DNA of 64,000 nt from Sphingomonas jejuensis (lineage in GTDB: Bacteria > Pseudomonadota > Alphaproteobacteria > Sphingomonadales > Sphingomonadaceae). Made by a program: the position numbers and the translations under genes. Under the pieces are notes generated by a model that was given only the letters and a program-made list of their open reading frames with translations, did not search any database and had not been told where the DNA came from. The first letter of the stretch is position 1; the number at the start of each line of letters is the position of its first letter. This document shows positions 48,148-58,181 of this stretch, one piece after another. The stretch spans positions 482,001 through 546,000 of the forward strand of contig NZ_JAATJE010000002.1 in assembly GCF_011927695.1 (NCBI RefSeq), in the 5' to 3' direction.

Positions 48148-49095
48148 TCAGGCGGCTCCCTCCCCGCCGACCCGGATCACGAGCTTGCCCCGTATGGTGC
48201 CGCCTTCCATCCGGCGCGCGGCGGCTGCAACATCGGCGAGCGCGAAGCTTTCCTGCACATGCGGGATGACAACGCCATCCTCGATCATCGCCGCGATCTT
48301 CAGGAGGTCCACGCCCTTCGGATCGACAATGAAGTCGACGCCGCGACGCCCGTCATCTCCCTGCCCGGCCTGCGGCTTCGGCGGCGTCAGCGTCGACACG
48401 ATGATGCCCCCGGGCGCGAGCACGTCCCAGCTGCGCTGCTGCGTGTCACCGCCGATCAGATCAAGCACCACATCGACGTTTGCCGCGTCGTCCTCAAACC
48501 TCTGCGCGCGGTGATCGATCACGTGGTCGGCGCCCAGTGAGCGGACAAACTCAACCCCGTCGCCCGACGCCGTCGCGAACACCTCCGCGCCGAGCGCCTT
48601 TGCGATCTGAACCGCGAAATGGCCGACCCCGCCGGATCCGCCGTGGATCAGCACGCGCTGACCGGCAGCCACACCGCCATGATCGACAAGCCCCTGCCAT
48701 GCGGTAAGCCCGGCGAGCGGAACGGCGGCCGCCTCTTCATCGCTCAGCCGGTCGGGCACCGCCGCCATCTCCGTTGCGCGAAGAACGGCATAGTCCGCCC
48801 AGGCGCCGCGATCGAAGCCGATCATGGCAAACAGCCGCTGGCCTTCGGAGAGCATGTTGTGGGCGCGGGTGCCCAGCGCCTCGATACGCCCGCAAAGGTC
48901 GCGGCCCATCGCGACGGGCAGGTCCGCTTCCTTCTTGAAGCGGCCGCCGGACGTCCGGATCTTCGTGTCGACGGGGTTCAGGCTGGCGGCGGTCACGCGC
49001 ACCAGCACCTCGTCATCAACCGGCTGCGGCATCTCGACGTCCTCGACCCGGAGAACGTCGGCGTCGCCGAAGCGGTGAATGCGGACGGCTTTCAT
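48148..49095 (-). CDS. NADP-dependent quinone oxidoreductase (MDR superfamily)
   Basis: 315 residues. The zinc-free medium-chain reductase/dehydrogenase fold shows the early VRIHRFGDADVL, GHGGVAAGQRVLIHGGSGGVG and the Rossmann run AVQIAKALGAEVFAT. It reduces quinones or enones with NADPH. It ends five bases past the tRNA on the opposite strand. Confidence 0.88.
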   Translation of the reverse strand: MKAVRIHRFGDADVLRVEDVEMPQPVDDEVLVRVTAASLNPVDTKIRTSGGRFKKEADLPVAMGRDLCGRIEALGTRAHNMLSEGQRLFAMIGFDRGAWADYAVLRATEMAAVPDRLSDEEAAAVPLAGLTAWQGLVDHGGVAAGQRVLIHGGSGGVGHFAVQIAKALGAEVFATASGDGVEFVRSLGADHVIDHRAQRFEDDAANVDVVLDLIGGDTQQRSWDVLAPGGIIVSTLTPPKPQAGQGDDGRRGVDFIVDPKGVDLLKIAAMIEDGVVIPHVQESFALADVAAAARRMEGGTIRGKLVIRVGGEGAA

Positions 49096-49147
49096 CAGGA
49101 ACCTCCCATGGCTTGGCCGTCCAACGCCCCGGGCGCGCCCTGGATGC

Positions 49148-49180
49148 GGCGGGGCCGGACTTTCGTTGCCCGACCCCGCC
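49148..49180 (-). terminator. Candidate hairpin after the SWIB gene
   Basis: On the minus strand a 13-pair stem (GGCGGGGTCGGGC with GTCCGGCCCCGCC, two G-U pairs) and seven-base loop lie six bases after the gene. No T-run follows, so termination is uncertain. Confidence 0.45.
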
Positions 49181-49186
49181 CGCCGG

Positions 49187-49483
49187 TCAGGCCTTCGACA
49201 GATGCGCGGAGATGTGCTTGTTCATCTCGAACATCGTCGCCGACTTCTTGCCGAAGATCTTCTCCAGCTTGGCGTCGGCGTTGATCGTGCGCTTGTCCTT
49301 GTCGTCCTGCAGATTGTGCTTCTTGATGTAATCCCACGTCTTCTTGACGACTTCCGACCGCGGCAGCGGATCGTTGCCGACGATCTCGGCGAGGTCCTTT
49401 GATGGCTGCACCGGCTGCTGCAGCGCATTGCCCCGGGCGGAAGCCCCCTTGTCCGCAGTCGCCTTGGACGGTGCCTTCGCCAT
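49187..49483 (-). CDS. SWIB/MDM2 domain protein
   Basis: 98 residues. A lysine/alanine-rich lead (about 1-25) is followed by a SWIB fold: SKDLAEIVG, VVKKTWDYIKKHNLQD and TINADAKLEKIFGK. SWIB is a eukaryotic chromatin-remodelling domain that appears alone in some bacteria; the basic lead could bind DNA. Role unknown. Confidence 0.9.
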   Translation of the reverse strand: MAKAPSKATADKGASARGNALQQPVQPSKDLAEIVGNDPLPRSEVVKKTWDYIKKHNLQDDKDKRTINADAKLEKIFGKKSATMFEMNKHISAHLSKA

Positions 49484-49615
49484 GATCTTCGTCTCCTTGT
49501 CGTGGTGGCGGTGCGCTGCCCGCCAGAGGTTGAGCGATGGTGCCGCTCGCTTGCCCGTGCCGCACCATCCCCTATAAGCGGAGCATCAGTGAGAGCGTCT
49601 GTCAAAGGGACATCG

Positions 49616-50047
49616 ATGAAGCCAGCCACGTTAACCTTCTCCGCGTTGGCGGCGGCGATGCTTCTTGGCGGCTGCGGCGGCAGCGAGCGGCCGCGGGCGG
49701 ACCTCGCCGCGTCGCAGGTGACCGCCATCGGCGTGAACGCCTATCTGTGGCGGGCGTCGCTCGACACGCTTTCGTTCATGCCGCTGCTGCAGACCGACAG
49801 CGCGGGCGGCGTGATCGTGACCGACTGGTATGTGAACCCGCAGACCCCGTCGGAGCGGGTCAAGGTCACCGTGACGATCCTTGACCAGGATCTGCGCGCG
49901 GATGCGCTGCGCGTCGCTGCACAGCGCCAGACCGCGCAGGGTGCGAACTGGATCGACACGCCGGTCCAGGCCGCGACGGTGCAGAAGCTGGAAGAGATCA
50001 TCCTGACCAAGGCCCGCGACCTGCGCCGCGCCGCCGTTTCCGGCTGA
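49616..50047 (+). CDS. DUF3576 domain lipoprotein
   Basis: 143 residues. Lipobox LLGGC puts the lipid cysteine near residue 20. The rest ([36 protein letters not shown] region) matches DUF3576, often found before leuS-lptE-holA in alphaproteobacteria and thought to be an envelope protein. ATG 49616 has AAAGGGA upstream. It is 11 bases before leuS. Confidence 0.88.
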   Translation: MKPATLTFSALAAAMLLGGCGGSERPRADLAASQVTAIGVNAYLWRASLDTLSFMPLLQTDSAGGVIVTDWYVNPQTPSERVKVTVTILDQDLRADALRVAAQRQTAQGANWIDTPVQAATVQKLEEIILTKARDLRRAAVSG

Positions 50048-50058
50048 TCCCCGCTTCG

Positions 50059-52554
50059 ATGGCCACGCGCTTCAATCCGCGCGCCGCAGATGCCCGCTGG
50101 CAGGCGGTCTGGGCGGAGCGCGAGAGCTTCCGCGCCGACGACAACAGCCCCAAGCCACGCGCTTATGTGCTGGAGATGTTCCCCTACCCGTCGGGGCGCA
50201 TCCACATGGGGCACGTCCGCAACTACACGATGGGCGACGTGGTCGCGCGTCACAAGCGGATGACGGGGCACGAGGTGCTGCACCCGATGGGGTGGGACGC
50301 CTTCGGCATGCCGGCCGAGAATGCGGCGATGGAGAAGGGCGTCCATCCCGGCGGGTGGACGCGCGACAACATCGCGGCGATGCGGACGCAGCTGAAGGCG
50401 CTGGGCCTCGCCATCGACTGGAGCCGCGAACTCGCCACCTGCGAGCCCACCTATTATGGGCAGGAGCAGCGGCTATTCCTCGACCTCTACGCCGCCGGGC
50501 TGGTATACCGGCGCGAGAGCGCGGTGAACTGGGATCCGGTCGACATGACCGTGCTGGCCAACGAGCAGGTGATCGACGGGCGCGGCTGGCGATCGGGCGC
50601 CGTGGTCGAGAAGCGCAAGCTCAACCAGTGGTTCCTGAAGATTACCGACTTCGCCGAGGAGCTGCTTGAGGGGCTGGGCGCGCTGGATCACTGGCCGGAC
50701 AAGGTCAAGCTGATGCAGGAGAACTGGATCGGCAAAAGCCGGGGCCTTCGCTTCCGCTTCGACTTCGTTGGGTCCAGCGACGGGTTCGAGGTGTTCACCA
50801 CCCGCCCGGACACGATCTTCGGTGCAAGCTTCGCGGCCTTGTCGCCCGACCACCCCATCGCCGAGCGGCTGGCGCAGGACAGCCCGGAGCTGGCCGCGTT
50901 CATTGCGGAGTGCCGCGCAACCGGGACGGCGGCGGCAGAGGTGGAGACGCAGGAGAAGCGCGGCTTTCCCACCGGACTATCGGTCGTCCATCCGCTCGAC
51001 CATGACCGTCACCTGCCGGTCTGGATCGCGAACTTCGTTCTGATGGATTACGGCACGGGCGCGATCTTCGGCGTGCCGGCACACGACCAGCGGGATTTCG
51101 AGTTCGCGTGGAAATACGAATTGCCGATCGCCCGGGTCGTGGCGCCCGCCGGCGACGAGGACGCGCCGGTGACCGGTGAGGCCTACACAGGGCCGGGCGT
51201 CATCGTGAACTCGCACTTCCTGAACGGCATGTCGGTCGAGGACGCGAAGGCGGCCGTGATCGCCCGCGCCGAACATGATGGCTGGGGCGAGGGCACGACG
51301 GTGTGGCGCCTGCGCGACTGGGGCGTGTCTCGCCAGCGTTACTGGGGCACGCCGATCCCGATCATCCACTGCGATGCATGCGGCCCGGTTCCCGTTCCGC
51401 GCGACCAGCTGCCCGTCGTCCTTCCGGAAGACGTCAGCTTCGACGTGCCGGGCAATCCGCTCGACCGCCATCCGAGCTGGAAGCATGTCGACTGCCCGAC
51501 CTGTGGAACCCCGGCGCGCCGCGAAACGGACACGCTGGACACATTTGTCGATTCCTCCTGGTATTTCCTGCGTTTCGCGAGCCAGCCCGACGACCGACCC
51601 TTCGATCCGGCCGTTGTCGCGCGCTGGTTGCCGGTCGGTCAGTATATCGGCGGGGTCGAGCATGCCATTTTGCACCTGCTCTACGCCCGGTTCTGGACCC
51701 GGGCGCTGAAGCATATCGGGCTGATCGATGTGGCGGAGCCGTTCGCGGGCCTCTTCACCCAAGGCATGGTGACGCACGAAACCTACAAGGCGCCCGATGG
51801 CCGCTGGCTTGCGCCCGAGGAGATCGACAACGGCATCGTCACGGCCACCGGTGAGGCGGTGACCGTCGGACGCGTCGAGAAGATGTCGAAGTCGAAGCGG
51901 AACACGGTCGATCCCGCGCCGATCCTCGACGGCTATGGGGCGGATGCCGTCCGCTGGTTCATGCTGTCCGACAGCCCGCCGGAGCGCGATCTGCCCTGGT
52001 CGGAAGCGGGCATCGAGGGCGCATGGCGGTTCGTCCAGCGCATCTGGCGACTGGTTGATGGTCTGGAACGGGCGGACGGCCAGGATGCGGCGGTCGACCG
52101 CAAGGTGGCCCGTACCGTCGTCGGCGTGGGCGAGGATATCGACAGCCTGTCGTTCAACAAGGCAGTGGCCAAGCTCTACGAGCTGGTCGGCGTTCTTGAA
52201 AAGGCAGGCCCGTCGCGCTCGAAGACGGAGGCGATCTCCGTCCTCATCCGGCTGGTCGCGCCGATGGTGCCGCACCTGGCAGAGGAAGCATGGGCATCGC
52301 TCGGCGAGGATGGGCTGGTCAGTGACGCCTCCTGGCCGGCTGTCGACCCGGCCCTGCTGGTCGACGACACGGTGACGGTCGCGCTGCAGGTCAACGGAAA
52401 GCTTCGTGATACGATCGAGGTGCCCAAGGGACTGGCCAAGGACTCGCTCGAGACGATGGCACTCGGCTCGGAGAAGGTTCGGCGGATGCTGGATGGCGCT
52501 GCGCCGCGCAAGGTGATTGTCGTTCCGGATCGACTGGTGAACATCGTCGCATGA
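50059..52554 (+). CDS. leuS: Leucyl-tRNA synthetase
   Basis: 831 residues. Class I signatures HMGH (49-52) and KMSKS (near 608), with the CP1 editing domain between them (TTRPDTIFG) and a typical C-terminal domain ending [11 protein letters not shown]. It charges tRNA-Leu, and a tRNA-Leu gene lies 2 kb upstream. lptE overlaps its end by four bases. Confidence 0.97.
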   Translation: MATRFNPRAADARWQAVWAERESFRADDNSPKPRAYVLEMFPYPSGRIHMGHVRNYTMGDVVARHKRMTGHEVLHPMGWDAFGMPAENAAMEKGVHPGGWTRDNIAAMRTQLKALGLAIDWSRELATCEPTYYGQEQRLFLDLYAAGLVYRRESAVNWDPVDMTVLANEQVIDGRGWRSGAVVEKRKLNQWFLKITDFAEELLEGLGALDHWPDKVKLMQENWIGKSRGLRFRFDFVGSSDGFEVFTTRPDTIFGASFAALSPDHPIAERLAQDSPELAAFIAECRATGTAAAEVETQEKRGFPTGLSVVHPLDHDRHLPVWIANFVLMDYGTGAIFGVPAHDQRDFEFAWKYELPIARVVAPAGDEDAPVTGEAYTGPGVIVNSHFLNGMSVEDAKAAVIARAEHDGWGEGTTVWRLRDWGVSRQRYWGTPIPIIHCDACGPVPVPRDQLPVVLPEDVSFDVPGNPLDRHPSWKHVDCPTCGTPARRETDTLDTFVDSSWYFLRFASQPDDRPFDPAVVARWLPVGQYIGGVEHAILHLLYARFWTRALKHIGLIDVAEPFAGLFTQGMVTHETYKAPDGRWLAPEEIDNGIVTATGEAVTVGRVEKMSKSKRNTVDPAPILDGYGADAVRWFMLSDSPPERDLPWSEAGIEGAWRFVQRIWRLVDGLERADGQDAAVDRKVARTVVGVGEDIDSLSFNKAVAKLYELVGVLEKAGPSRSKTEAISVLIRLVAPMVPHLAEEAWASLGEDGLVSDASWPAVDPALLVDDTVTVALQVNGKLRDTIEVPKGLAKDSLETMALGSEKVRRMLDGAAPRKVIVVPDRLVNIVA

Positions 52555-53075
52555 GGCTGCTTACGGCCTTGGCGCTGATCCTCGGCTTGGGTGCCTGCGG
52601 GCTGCGGCCGCTCTATTCCGGCGGTACGAGCGGGGTGGCCGCACGATCGCTCGCCAACATCGAGGTCGCGCCAATCCCGGGTCAGGCCGGCTGGTTGGTG
52701 CGGAACGCTATCAACGATCGGCTCGCCCCGACGCGTGGTGCGGACGGTGCTGCGGGGGCAGCGCAATACCGGCTGGTCGTCGAACTGGACGACCAGATCA
52801 CCGGCTTCGGCGTGCGCGCCGACGATGCCATCACCCGTGAACGACGCACGCTGCGGGCGCGATATCAGCTGGTCGACGCGGCGCGGGGGACCGTGCTGCT
52901 CGACGCGACGGCAGGATCGGACGCCGGCATCGACGTCGTCAGTTCGGAATATGCGACGATCGCTGCGGAAAACAGCGCGCTGGAACGCCTGGCGGACGTC
53001 GTCGCCAACCAGATCGTCAGCCGGATCGCCACCGCAGACGGCGCGACCCAGGATCCAGCCGCAGCCGGTTCATGA
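52551..53075 (+). CDS. lptE: LPS assembly lipoprotein LptE
   Basis: 174 residues with lipobox LGAC near residue 16 ([16 protein letters not shown]), the usual GLRPLY start of LptE. It plugs and helps assemble LptD in the outer membrane. Sphingomonads use glycosphingolipids instead of LPS, yet the gene is commonly kept. It overlaps leuS and holA by four bases each. Confidence 0.88.
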   Translation: MRLLTALALILGLGACGLRPLYSGGTSGVAARSLANIEVAPIPGQAGWLVRNAINDRLAPTRGADGAAGAAQYRLVVELDDQITGFGVRADDAITRERRTLRARYQLVDAARGTVLLDATAGSDAGIDVVSSEYATIAAENSALERLADVVANQIVSRIATADGATQDPAAAGS

Positions 53076-54088
53076 AAGCCGACACCCGGAGCATCGGCAG
53101 AGCACTCGACGCGCCCTCTCCCGAGGTTCGGCTCTACCTGCTGCACGGACCGGACGAAGGCGGATCGCGGTCGTTATCGGACCGGTTTGCAAAGGCGATG
53201 GGCGCCGATGCGGAGCGGGTCGATCTGGACGGGCCATCCGTCGCGAAGGACCCGGCGCGCTTGGTCGACGAGGCAGCTTCAAGCTCGCTCTTCGGGGAGC
53301 GACGCTTCATCCGTCTGAGAGTGAATGGCGACGAGGCGATCGTCGCGGTCCAGGCATTGCTGGCGGCGGAGCAGGCCGGGCACCCCGTCGTCGTGATCGC
53401 ACCGCAGCTGAAATCCTCGTCAGCGCTGCTTAAGGCGGTGCTTGCCGCGCCCAACGCACTGGCGTTCGGCAGCTATGCTCTCGAAGGTGCCGACGCGGGG
53501 CGTGTGGTGGTGGATATGGGGCGCGACGTCGGCGTCCGGCTCACGTCGGAGCTTGCGATCCGGATCGCGGAGGATTGCGCCGGCGATCGTGCGCGCATCG
53601 CGTCCGAGCTCGAGAAGCTGATGCTCTACGCAGATGCAGCCCCAGATCGCCCCCGCGAGGTCGACAACACGGCGGTCGAACAGCTTGGCAGCGGCGTCGT
53701 CGAGGATGCGCCGAGCCAGCTGGTGAACGATGCCTTCAGCGGTGATCCGTCGGCGCTGGCGTCCGGCCTGTCTTCGTTGCAGCAGGCCGAGCGGACGCCG
53801 CTGTTGCGGGCCGCGCAACGCCGCGCGGTGATGCTGATGGAGATGCGGGCGCGCATCGAGGGCGGAGAGAGCCCGGACCTTGTCCTGGGGGCTGCCACCC
53901 GGACGATGTTCTGGAAAGACAAGGGACCGGTCAGCGCGCAAGCACGGTTGTGGACCGCCGCCGGGCTGGAGGAGGTCGTCGCTGCGCTGATCGATGCCGA
54001 GCTCGACCTGCGCGGCGGTGGCAGTGGTGATGAAGCACTCGACGCCACCCTGCTCAACACCGGACGACGGGCGGCGCGGCGCCGCTAG
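53072..54088 (+). CDS. holA: DNA polymerase III delta subunit
   Basis: 338 residues. HolA fold: an early LYLLHGPDEGGSR (P-loop-like but degenerate), later SSLFGERRFIRLR and a C-terminal helical collar. It opens the sliding clamp in the loader complex. Its stop codon shares a CTAG with the convergent parB stop. Confidence 0.9.
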   Translation: MKADTRSIGRALDAPSPEVRLYLLHGPDEGGSRSLSDRFAKAMGADAERVDLDGPSVAKDPARLVDEAASSSLFGERRFIRLRVNGDEAIVAVQALLAAEQAGHPVVVIAPQLKSSSALLKAVLAAPNALAFGSYALEGADAGRVVVDMGRDVGVRLTSELAIRIAEDCAGDRARIASELEKLMLYADAAPDRPREVDNTAVEQLGSGVVEDAPSQLVNDAFSGDPSALASGLSSLQQAERTPLLRAAQRRAVMLMEMRARIEGGESPDLVLGAATRTMFWKDKGPVSAQARLWTAAGLEEVVAALIDAELDLRGGGSGDEALDATLLNTGRRAARRR

Positions 54089-54963
54089 ATCGATTCTCCG
54101 GTCAGGCGCTGACAGATCATGTCGAGCTGATCGAGAGACTGGTAGCTGATCGACACGCTGCCGCCGTCTCGGCCGTGGCGAACCTGGACGGCAAGCCCCA
54201 GCAGGTCCCCCAATTGCCGTTCGAGCGCGGCGATATCCGCGTCCGGGACGGCACGGTGCGTGGCGGGACGCGAAACCGATTTCTGACGTCGCGCGAGCGC
54301 CTCTGTGTCGCGAACCGAGAGGCCGCGATCGACGACCTGCCGCGCGAGGCTTTCCGGATCCTCGGCAGTGATCAGCGCACGAGCATGGCCCATCGTCAGT
54401 CGACCTTCGGCGAGGTCACCGCGCACGCTTTCCGGAAGATCCAACAGGCGGAGAAGGTTCGCGATGTGACTGCGCGATTTGTGCACGATCCGAGCAAGCG
54501 CTTCCTGGCTGTGCCCGAAGCGCTGAATGAGCTTCTTGTAGGCCTCGGCCTCCTCGATCGCCGTCAGGTCGGCACGCTGAATGTTCTCGACCAGTGCGAT
54601 CTCGAGCGTCTCGGCCTCGTCAAAATCATGCACGATGACCGGCACTTCGTGCAGCTGCGCCCGCTGAGCGGCTCGCCAGCGGCGCTCACCGGCCACGATC
54701 TGATAGCCGCCACCGAAGGCGCGCACGACGATCGGCTGGATCACGCCACGCGCCTGGATCGACTTGGCGAGCTCGTCGAGGGCATCTTCGTCGAAGTGAC
54801 GTCTTGGCTGCTCGGGATGCGGCGCGAGTGACGCCACATCGATCATCCGAACGCCGCGTCCATCGCCGTCGCGGTCGATGGGCTGCTCGATGCTCGCATC
54901 GCCAAGCAGGGCCGAGAGCCCCCGACCGAGACCGCTCGGACGCCGACGCGCCGCTTCGCTCAT
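54085..54963 (-). CDS. parB: Chromosome partitioning protein ParB
   Basis: 292 residues from ATG 54963. The CTPase/ParB box is GERRWRAAQRA, the helix-turn-helix is GHSQEALARIVHKSRSHIAN, and the C-terminal dimer domain ends the chain. ParB binds parS sites, two of which lie upstream in rsmG and mnmG. It overlaps parA by four bases. Confidence 0.96.
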   Translation of the reverse strand: MSEAARRRPSGLGRGLSALLGDASIEQPIDRDGDGRGVRMIDVASLAPHPEQPRRHFDEDALDELAKSIQARGVIQPIVVRAFGGGYQIVAGERRWRAAQRAQLHEVPVIVHDFDEAETLEIALVENIQRADLTAIEEAEAYKKLIQRFGHSQEALARIVHKSRSHIANLLRLLDLPESVRGDLAEGRLTMGHARALITAEDPESLARQVVDRGLSVRDTEALARRQKSVSRPATHRAVPDADIAALERQLGDLLGLAVQVRHGRDGGSVSISYQSLDQLDMICQRLTGESI

Positions 54964-55742
54964 GCCGCGACATTCACAGGATCGGGAAGCCGCGCGATCA
55001 GCTCCCGCGCCAAGGCGATGTAGGCCTCCGACCCGACGCATCGCTGATCATAGATCAATGCGGGCAATCCGTGGCTGGGCGCTTCGGACAAGCGCACATT
55101 GCGCGGGATGACCGTCTTGAAGACAGCGGATCCGAGGCAGGCCCGCACATCATCCGCAACCTGATCGGTCAAGCGGTTCCGACGATCATACATGGTCAGA
55201 ACCACGCCGAGGATCGCAAGGTCGGGGTTGAACGCCTTCCGAATGCGCTCAACCGTTTGAAGAAGCTGGCTAAGGCCCTCCAAGGCGAAGAACTCGCACT
55301 GCAGCGGCACCAGCAAGGCGTCCGCTGCGACCATGGCGTTGACGGTCAGCAAGCCCAAAGATGGGGGACAATCGATGAGGCAGATCGTCCAGCGATCCCT
55401 CCCCTGCTCCAGCGCGCGGCGGAGGCGCATGGCTCGATCAGCGAGCGGCACGAGCTCAATCTCAGCGCCCGACAGGTCGACATCGGCGGGCACGACGTCG
55501 AGACCTGGCACCCGGCTCGAGACAACGCTGTCTGCCAGGCCGGCACCCGCGAGAAGAAGGTCGTAGCTCGAGGACCTGCGTTGATCGCGGCCGATGCCAA
55601 GCCCGGTTGAGGCGTTACCCTGAGGGTCGAGGTCGATCAAAAGCACATTCTCCCCCGCCGCAGCCAAAGCGGTCGCGAGGTTGATGGCTGAGGTCGTCTT
55701 CCCGACACCACCCTTCTGATTGGCAATACCGATCGTGATCAT
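54960..55742 (-). CDS. parA: Chromosome partitioning ATPase ParA
   Basis: 260 residues with deviant Walker A KGGVGKTT (10-17) and DLDPQGNAST. It moves ParB-parS complexes. ATG 55742 overlaps the rsmG stop by four bases; the longer frame to 55835 is a shadow of rsmG. Confidence 0.96.
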   Translation of the reverse strand: MITIGIANQKGGVGKTTSAINLATALAAAGENVLLIDLDPQGNASTGLGIGRDQRRSSSYDLLLAGAGLADSVVSSRVPGLDVVPADVDLSGAEIELVPLADRAMRLRRALEQGRDRWTICLIDCPPSLGLLTVNAMVAADALLVPLQCEFFALEGLSQLLQTVERIRKAFNPDLAILGVVLTMYDRRNRLTDQVADDVRACLGSAVFKTVIPRNVRLSEAPSHGLPALIYDQRCVGSEAYIALARELIARLPDPVNVAA

Positions 55743-56326
55743 GGTCCCTCCCCGGGCTGCTCCGCCACGATAATGCCTGCGTCGGCATCCGTCACGCTCT
55801 GTTCCACGTGGAACGGGAGCGGGAGGCTTTCCCACGTGTATGCGGAGCGGCCTGCAGGAAGGACCCAGCGTGTTGTTTTGGTCGCAAGATGCTGCGTGTC
55901 GTTGATGAACGTGCTTGGCGGAGAAACTGCTCGTCCAACAATATTAGCGAACACTCCTTTAGCCTGCGCAGCCTTCACGGGAAAAATCGAACAATTCAGC
56001 TCCAGGTGCTGAACGCAGCGCCTTAGGAAATCGACGCGGCGCGGCCGGGGCTCCACCAGGGTCATTGGATGATCGAGGCATGCAAGGACAATCCCCGGCA
56101 AGCCCGCGCCGCTTCCGATGTCGACAACAGAACCGGGCCGTAGAAGGCATGCAAGCTGCGCGCTGTCGACGATATGCCTTGACCAAGCGCTGGAGAGTGT
56201 CGCCGCCGAAACAAGGTTCTGCCGGGCTGCTTCTTCCGTCAGCAGTGCGACATACCGGCTCAGGCGGTCCATCTCTCCACCACTGAACCGAGCCTCACAC
56301 CAGCCGACCGCTTCCTCTTCAGTCAT
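55739..56326 (-). CDS. rsmG: 16S rRNA (guanine-527-N7)-methyltransferase
   Basis: 195 residues with the SAM motif [16 protein letters not shown]. It modifies G527 of 16S rRNA. One parS site (55800-55815) lies within the coding region. It overlaps mnmG and parA by four bases each. Confidence 0.94.
   Translation of the reverse strand: MTEEEAVGWCEARFSGGEMDRLSRYVALLTEEAARQNLVSAATLSSAWSRHIVDSAQLACLLRPGSVVDIGSGAGLPGIVLACLDHPMTLVEPRPRRVDFLRRCVQHLELNCSIFPVKAAQAKGVFANIVGRAVSPPSTFINDTQHLATKTTRWVLPAGRSAYTWESLPLPFHVEQSVTDADAGIIVAEQPGEGP
55800..55815. promoter_or_regulatory. parS site 1 (inside rsmG)
   Basis: TGTTCCACGTGGAACG matches the bacterial parS consensus TGTTCCACGTGGAACA except the last base. 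It is about 60 bases from parA. Confidence 0.85.
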
Positions 56327-58173
56327 GCGGCCTTCCGGCGAAGGACGGAAAGGAGGACAGCAACCGCCGTCGGCGTGACGCCGGGAACGCGGCTGGCCGC
56401 ACCGAGGGAGGTCGGCCGCGTGGCGGATAGGCGTTCGACCATTTCCGTCGAAAGGCCTGGCACTGCGTCGTAGTGCAGGTCAGACGGGATCTGGAGGAGA
56501 TCGGCCGCGCGCATCGCAGCGACTTCCTGCTGCTGTCGCTGCACATAGGGCGCGTAGCGAATATCTTCGATCACGCTGGCGAGCACCGCCGGGTCGGTCG
56601 CCGCGAGCATTGTGTCCAGCATATGAAGATGCCTGTCAGACACCTGGGGGTTCCGGATCCACTCGGCAAGCGTTTGAGCCCCCTCGCCCTCGATCGCCAC
56701 ACCGAACGCGCGAAGCTCCGCGGCACTGACGCGTCGCTGCGTGCGAGATAATGCACTCAGCCGCTGACCCTGCTGTTGCTCAAAGACGCGACACCGATGA
56801 TCGCCGATGCAGCCCAGCCGCTCGCCGATGGGGGTAAGCCGCTGCGCCGCATTGTCCGACCGCAACGCGAGGCGATATTCTGCGCGGGCTGTCAGCATGC
56901 GGTACGGCTCTGACACTCCGGACAGCGTCAGATCGTCGACCATGACACCGAGGTAGCCGTCCGCGCGATCGAAGATCGCAGGCTCCAGGTCCGTCGCGTA
57001 CGCGGCAGCATTGAGGCCGGCGATGAGCCCCTGAGCTCCTGCTTCTTCATAGCCGGTCGTGCCATTGATCTGTCCGGCGAGGAACAGCCCGCCGACATCC
57101 TTGAGGCTCAGCCTTGCATCCAGAGCTCGCGGATCGACGAAGTCGTACTCGACCGCGTAGCCCGGGACGATGATCCTCGCATGTTCGAGACCCGGGATGG
57201 TCGCAACGAAGGCCTGCTGATCGGCAAGCGGAAGGGAGGTGGAAATGCCGTTCGGGTAAACGGCTTCCGTTGTCAGCCCTTCCGGTTCCAGGAAGATCTG
57301 ATGGCTATTGCGATCCGCAAAGCGATCAACCTTGTCCTCGATCGAAGGACAATAGCGGGGTCCCCGTCCCTCTATGTCGCCGCTCCGCAATGGAGAACGA
57401 TCAAGCGCCCCCCGGATGATGTCATGGGTCGCCTCGCTGGTGCGCGTGATCGCACAGGAGAGCTGCGGCTGAACGCGACGCTCCGTAAGCGCCGACATGG
57501 TCCATGACTGCTGGTCGCTAGGCTGTAGCTCCAAGCCCGACCAATCGATGGTTCGGCCATCGAGCCGCGGCGGCGTTCCGGTCTTCAGCCGTCCGATTGG
57601 AAGGCCGAGCGCACGGAGCTGATCGCCGAGCCGATTAGAGGCTTTCTCCTCGACCCGGCCACCGGCTCGCTTGTCACGACCGGTGAATAACTTGCCGTTG
57701 AGGAAGGTGCCAGAGGCCAGCACGACAGATCCGGTCGAAATTACCGATCCGTCGGCAAGCCTCACGCCAGTCACCTGGCCGCAATCAAGGCGCAGGCTTT
57801 CCACCTCTGCCTCGATCAGCTGCAAGCCATGCTGTGATGCCAGCAACCTGTTCACGGCTGCCTTGTAGAGCTGCCGGTCGGCCTGGATCCGTGGCCCCCG
57901 GACAGCGGCGCCCTTGCTGGCGTTCAGCATGCGGTGGTGGATCGCCGCATGATCCGCAGCCCGCGCCATCAGGCCATCGAGCGCGTCGATCTCGCGGACG
58001 AGATGCCCCTTCCCCAGCCCGCCAAAAGCCGGGTTGCAAGACATGGCACCGACCATGTCCAGACGGAGCGTGACGAGGGCAACGCGGCAGCCTCGACGCG
58101 CTGCCGCAGCTGCGGCCTCGCAGCCGGAATGACCGCCGCCGATCACTACAACGTCAAAATTCCGATGTTCCAC
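56323..58173 (-). CDS. mnmG: tRNA uridine-5-carboxymethylaminomethyl modification enzyme MnmG
   Basis: 616 residues. FAD-binding [17 protein letters not shown] (12-28) and the family blocks [11 protein letters not shown] and the [11 protein letters not shown]-like [12 protein letters not shown] are present. With MnmE it modifies wobble uridines. The start is GTG 58173, which falls inside a parS site; no better start or ribosome site is visible. Confidence 0.94.
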   Translation of the reverse strand: MEHRNFDVVVIGGGHSGCEAAAAAARRGCRVALVTLRLDMVGAMSCNPAFGGLGKGHLVREIDALDGLMARAADHAAIHHRMLNASKGAAVRGPRIQADRQLYKAAVNRLLASQHGLQLIEAEVESLRLDCGQVTGVRLADGSVISTGSVVLASGTFLNGKLFTGRDKRAGGRVEEKASNRLGDQLRALGLPIGRLKTGTPPRLDGRTIDWSGLELQPSDQQSWTMSALTERRVQPQLSCAITRTSEATHDIIRGALDRSPLRSGDIEGRGPRYCPSIEDKVDRFADRNSHQIFLEPEGLTTEAVYPNGISTSLPLADQQAFVATIPGLEHARIIVPGYAVEYDFVDPRALDARLSLKDVGGLFLAGQINGTTGYEEAGAQGLIAGLNAAAYATDLEPAIFDRADGYLGVMVDDLTLSGVSEPYRMLTARAEYRLALRSDNAAQRLTPIGERLGCIGDHRCRVFEQQQGQRLSALSRTQRRVSAAELRAFGVAIEGEGAQTLAEWIRNPQVSDRHLHMLDTMLAATDPAVLASVIEDIRYAPYVQRQQQEVAAMRAADLLQIPSDLHYDAVPGLSTEMVERLSATRPTSLGAASRVPGVTPTAVAVLLSVLRRKAA

Positions 58174-58181
58174 GTGGAACT
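58166..58181. promoter_or_regulatory. parS site 2 (covering the mnmG start codon)
   Basis: TGTTCCACGTGGAACT, one mismatch from consensus. It spans the mnmE stop/mnmG GTG start, so the site is both a partition element and the translation start region. Confidence 0.85.
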
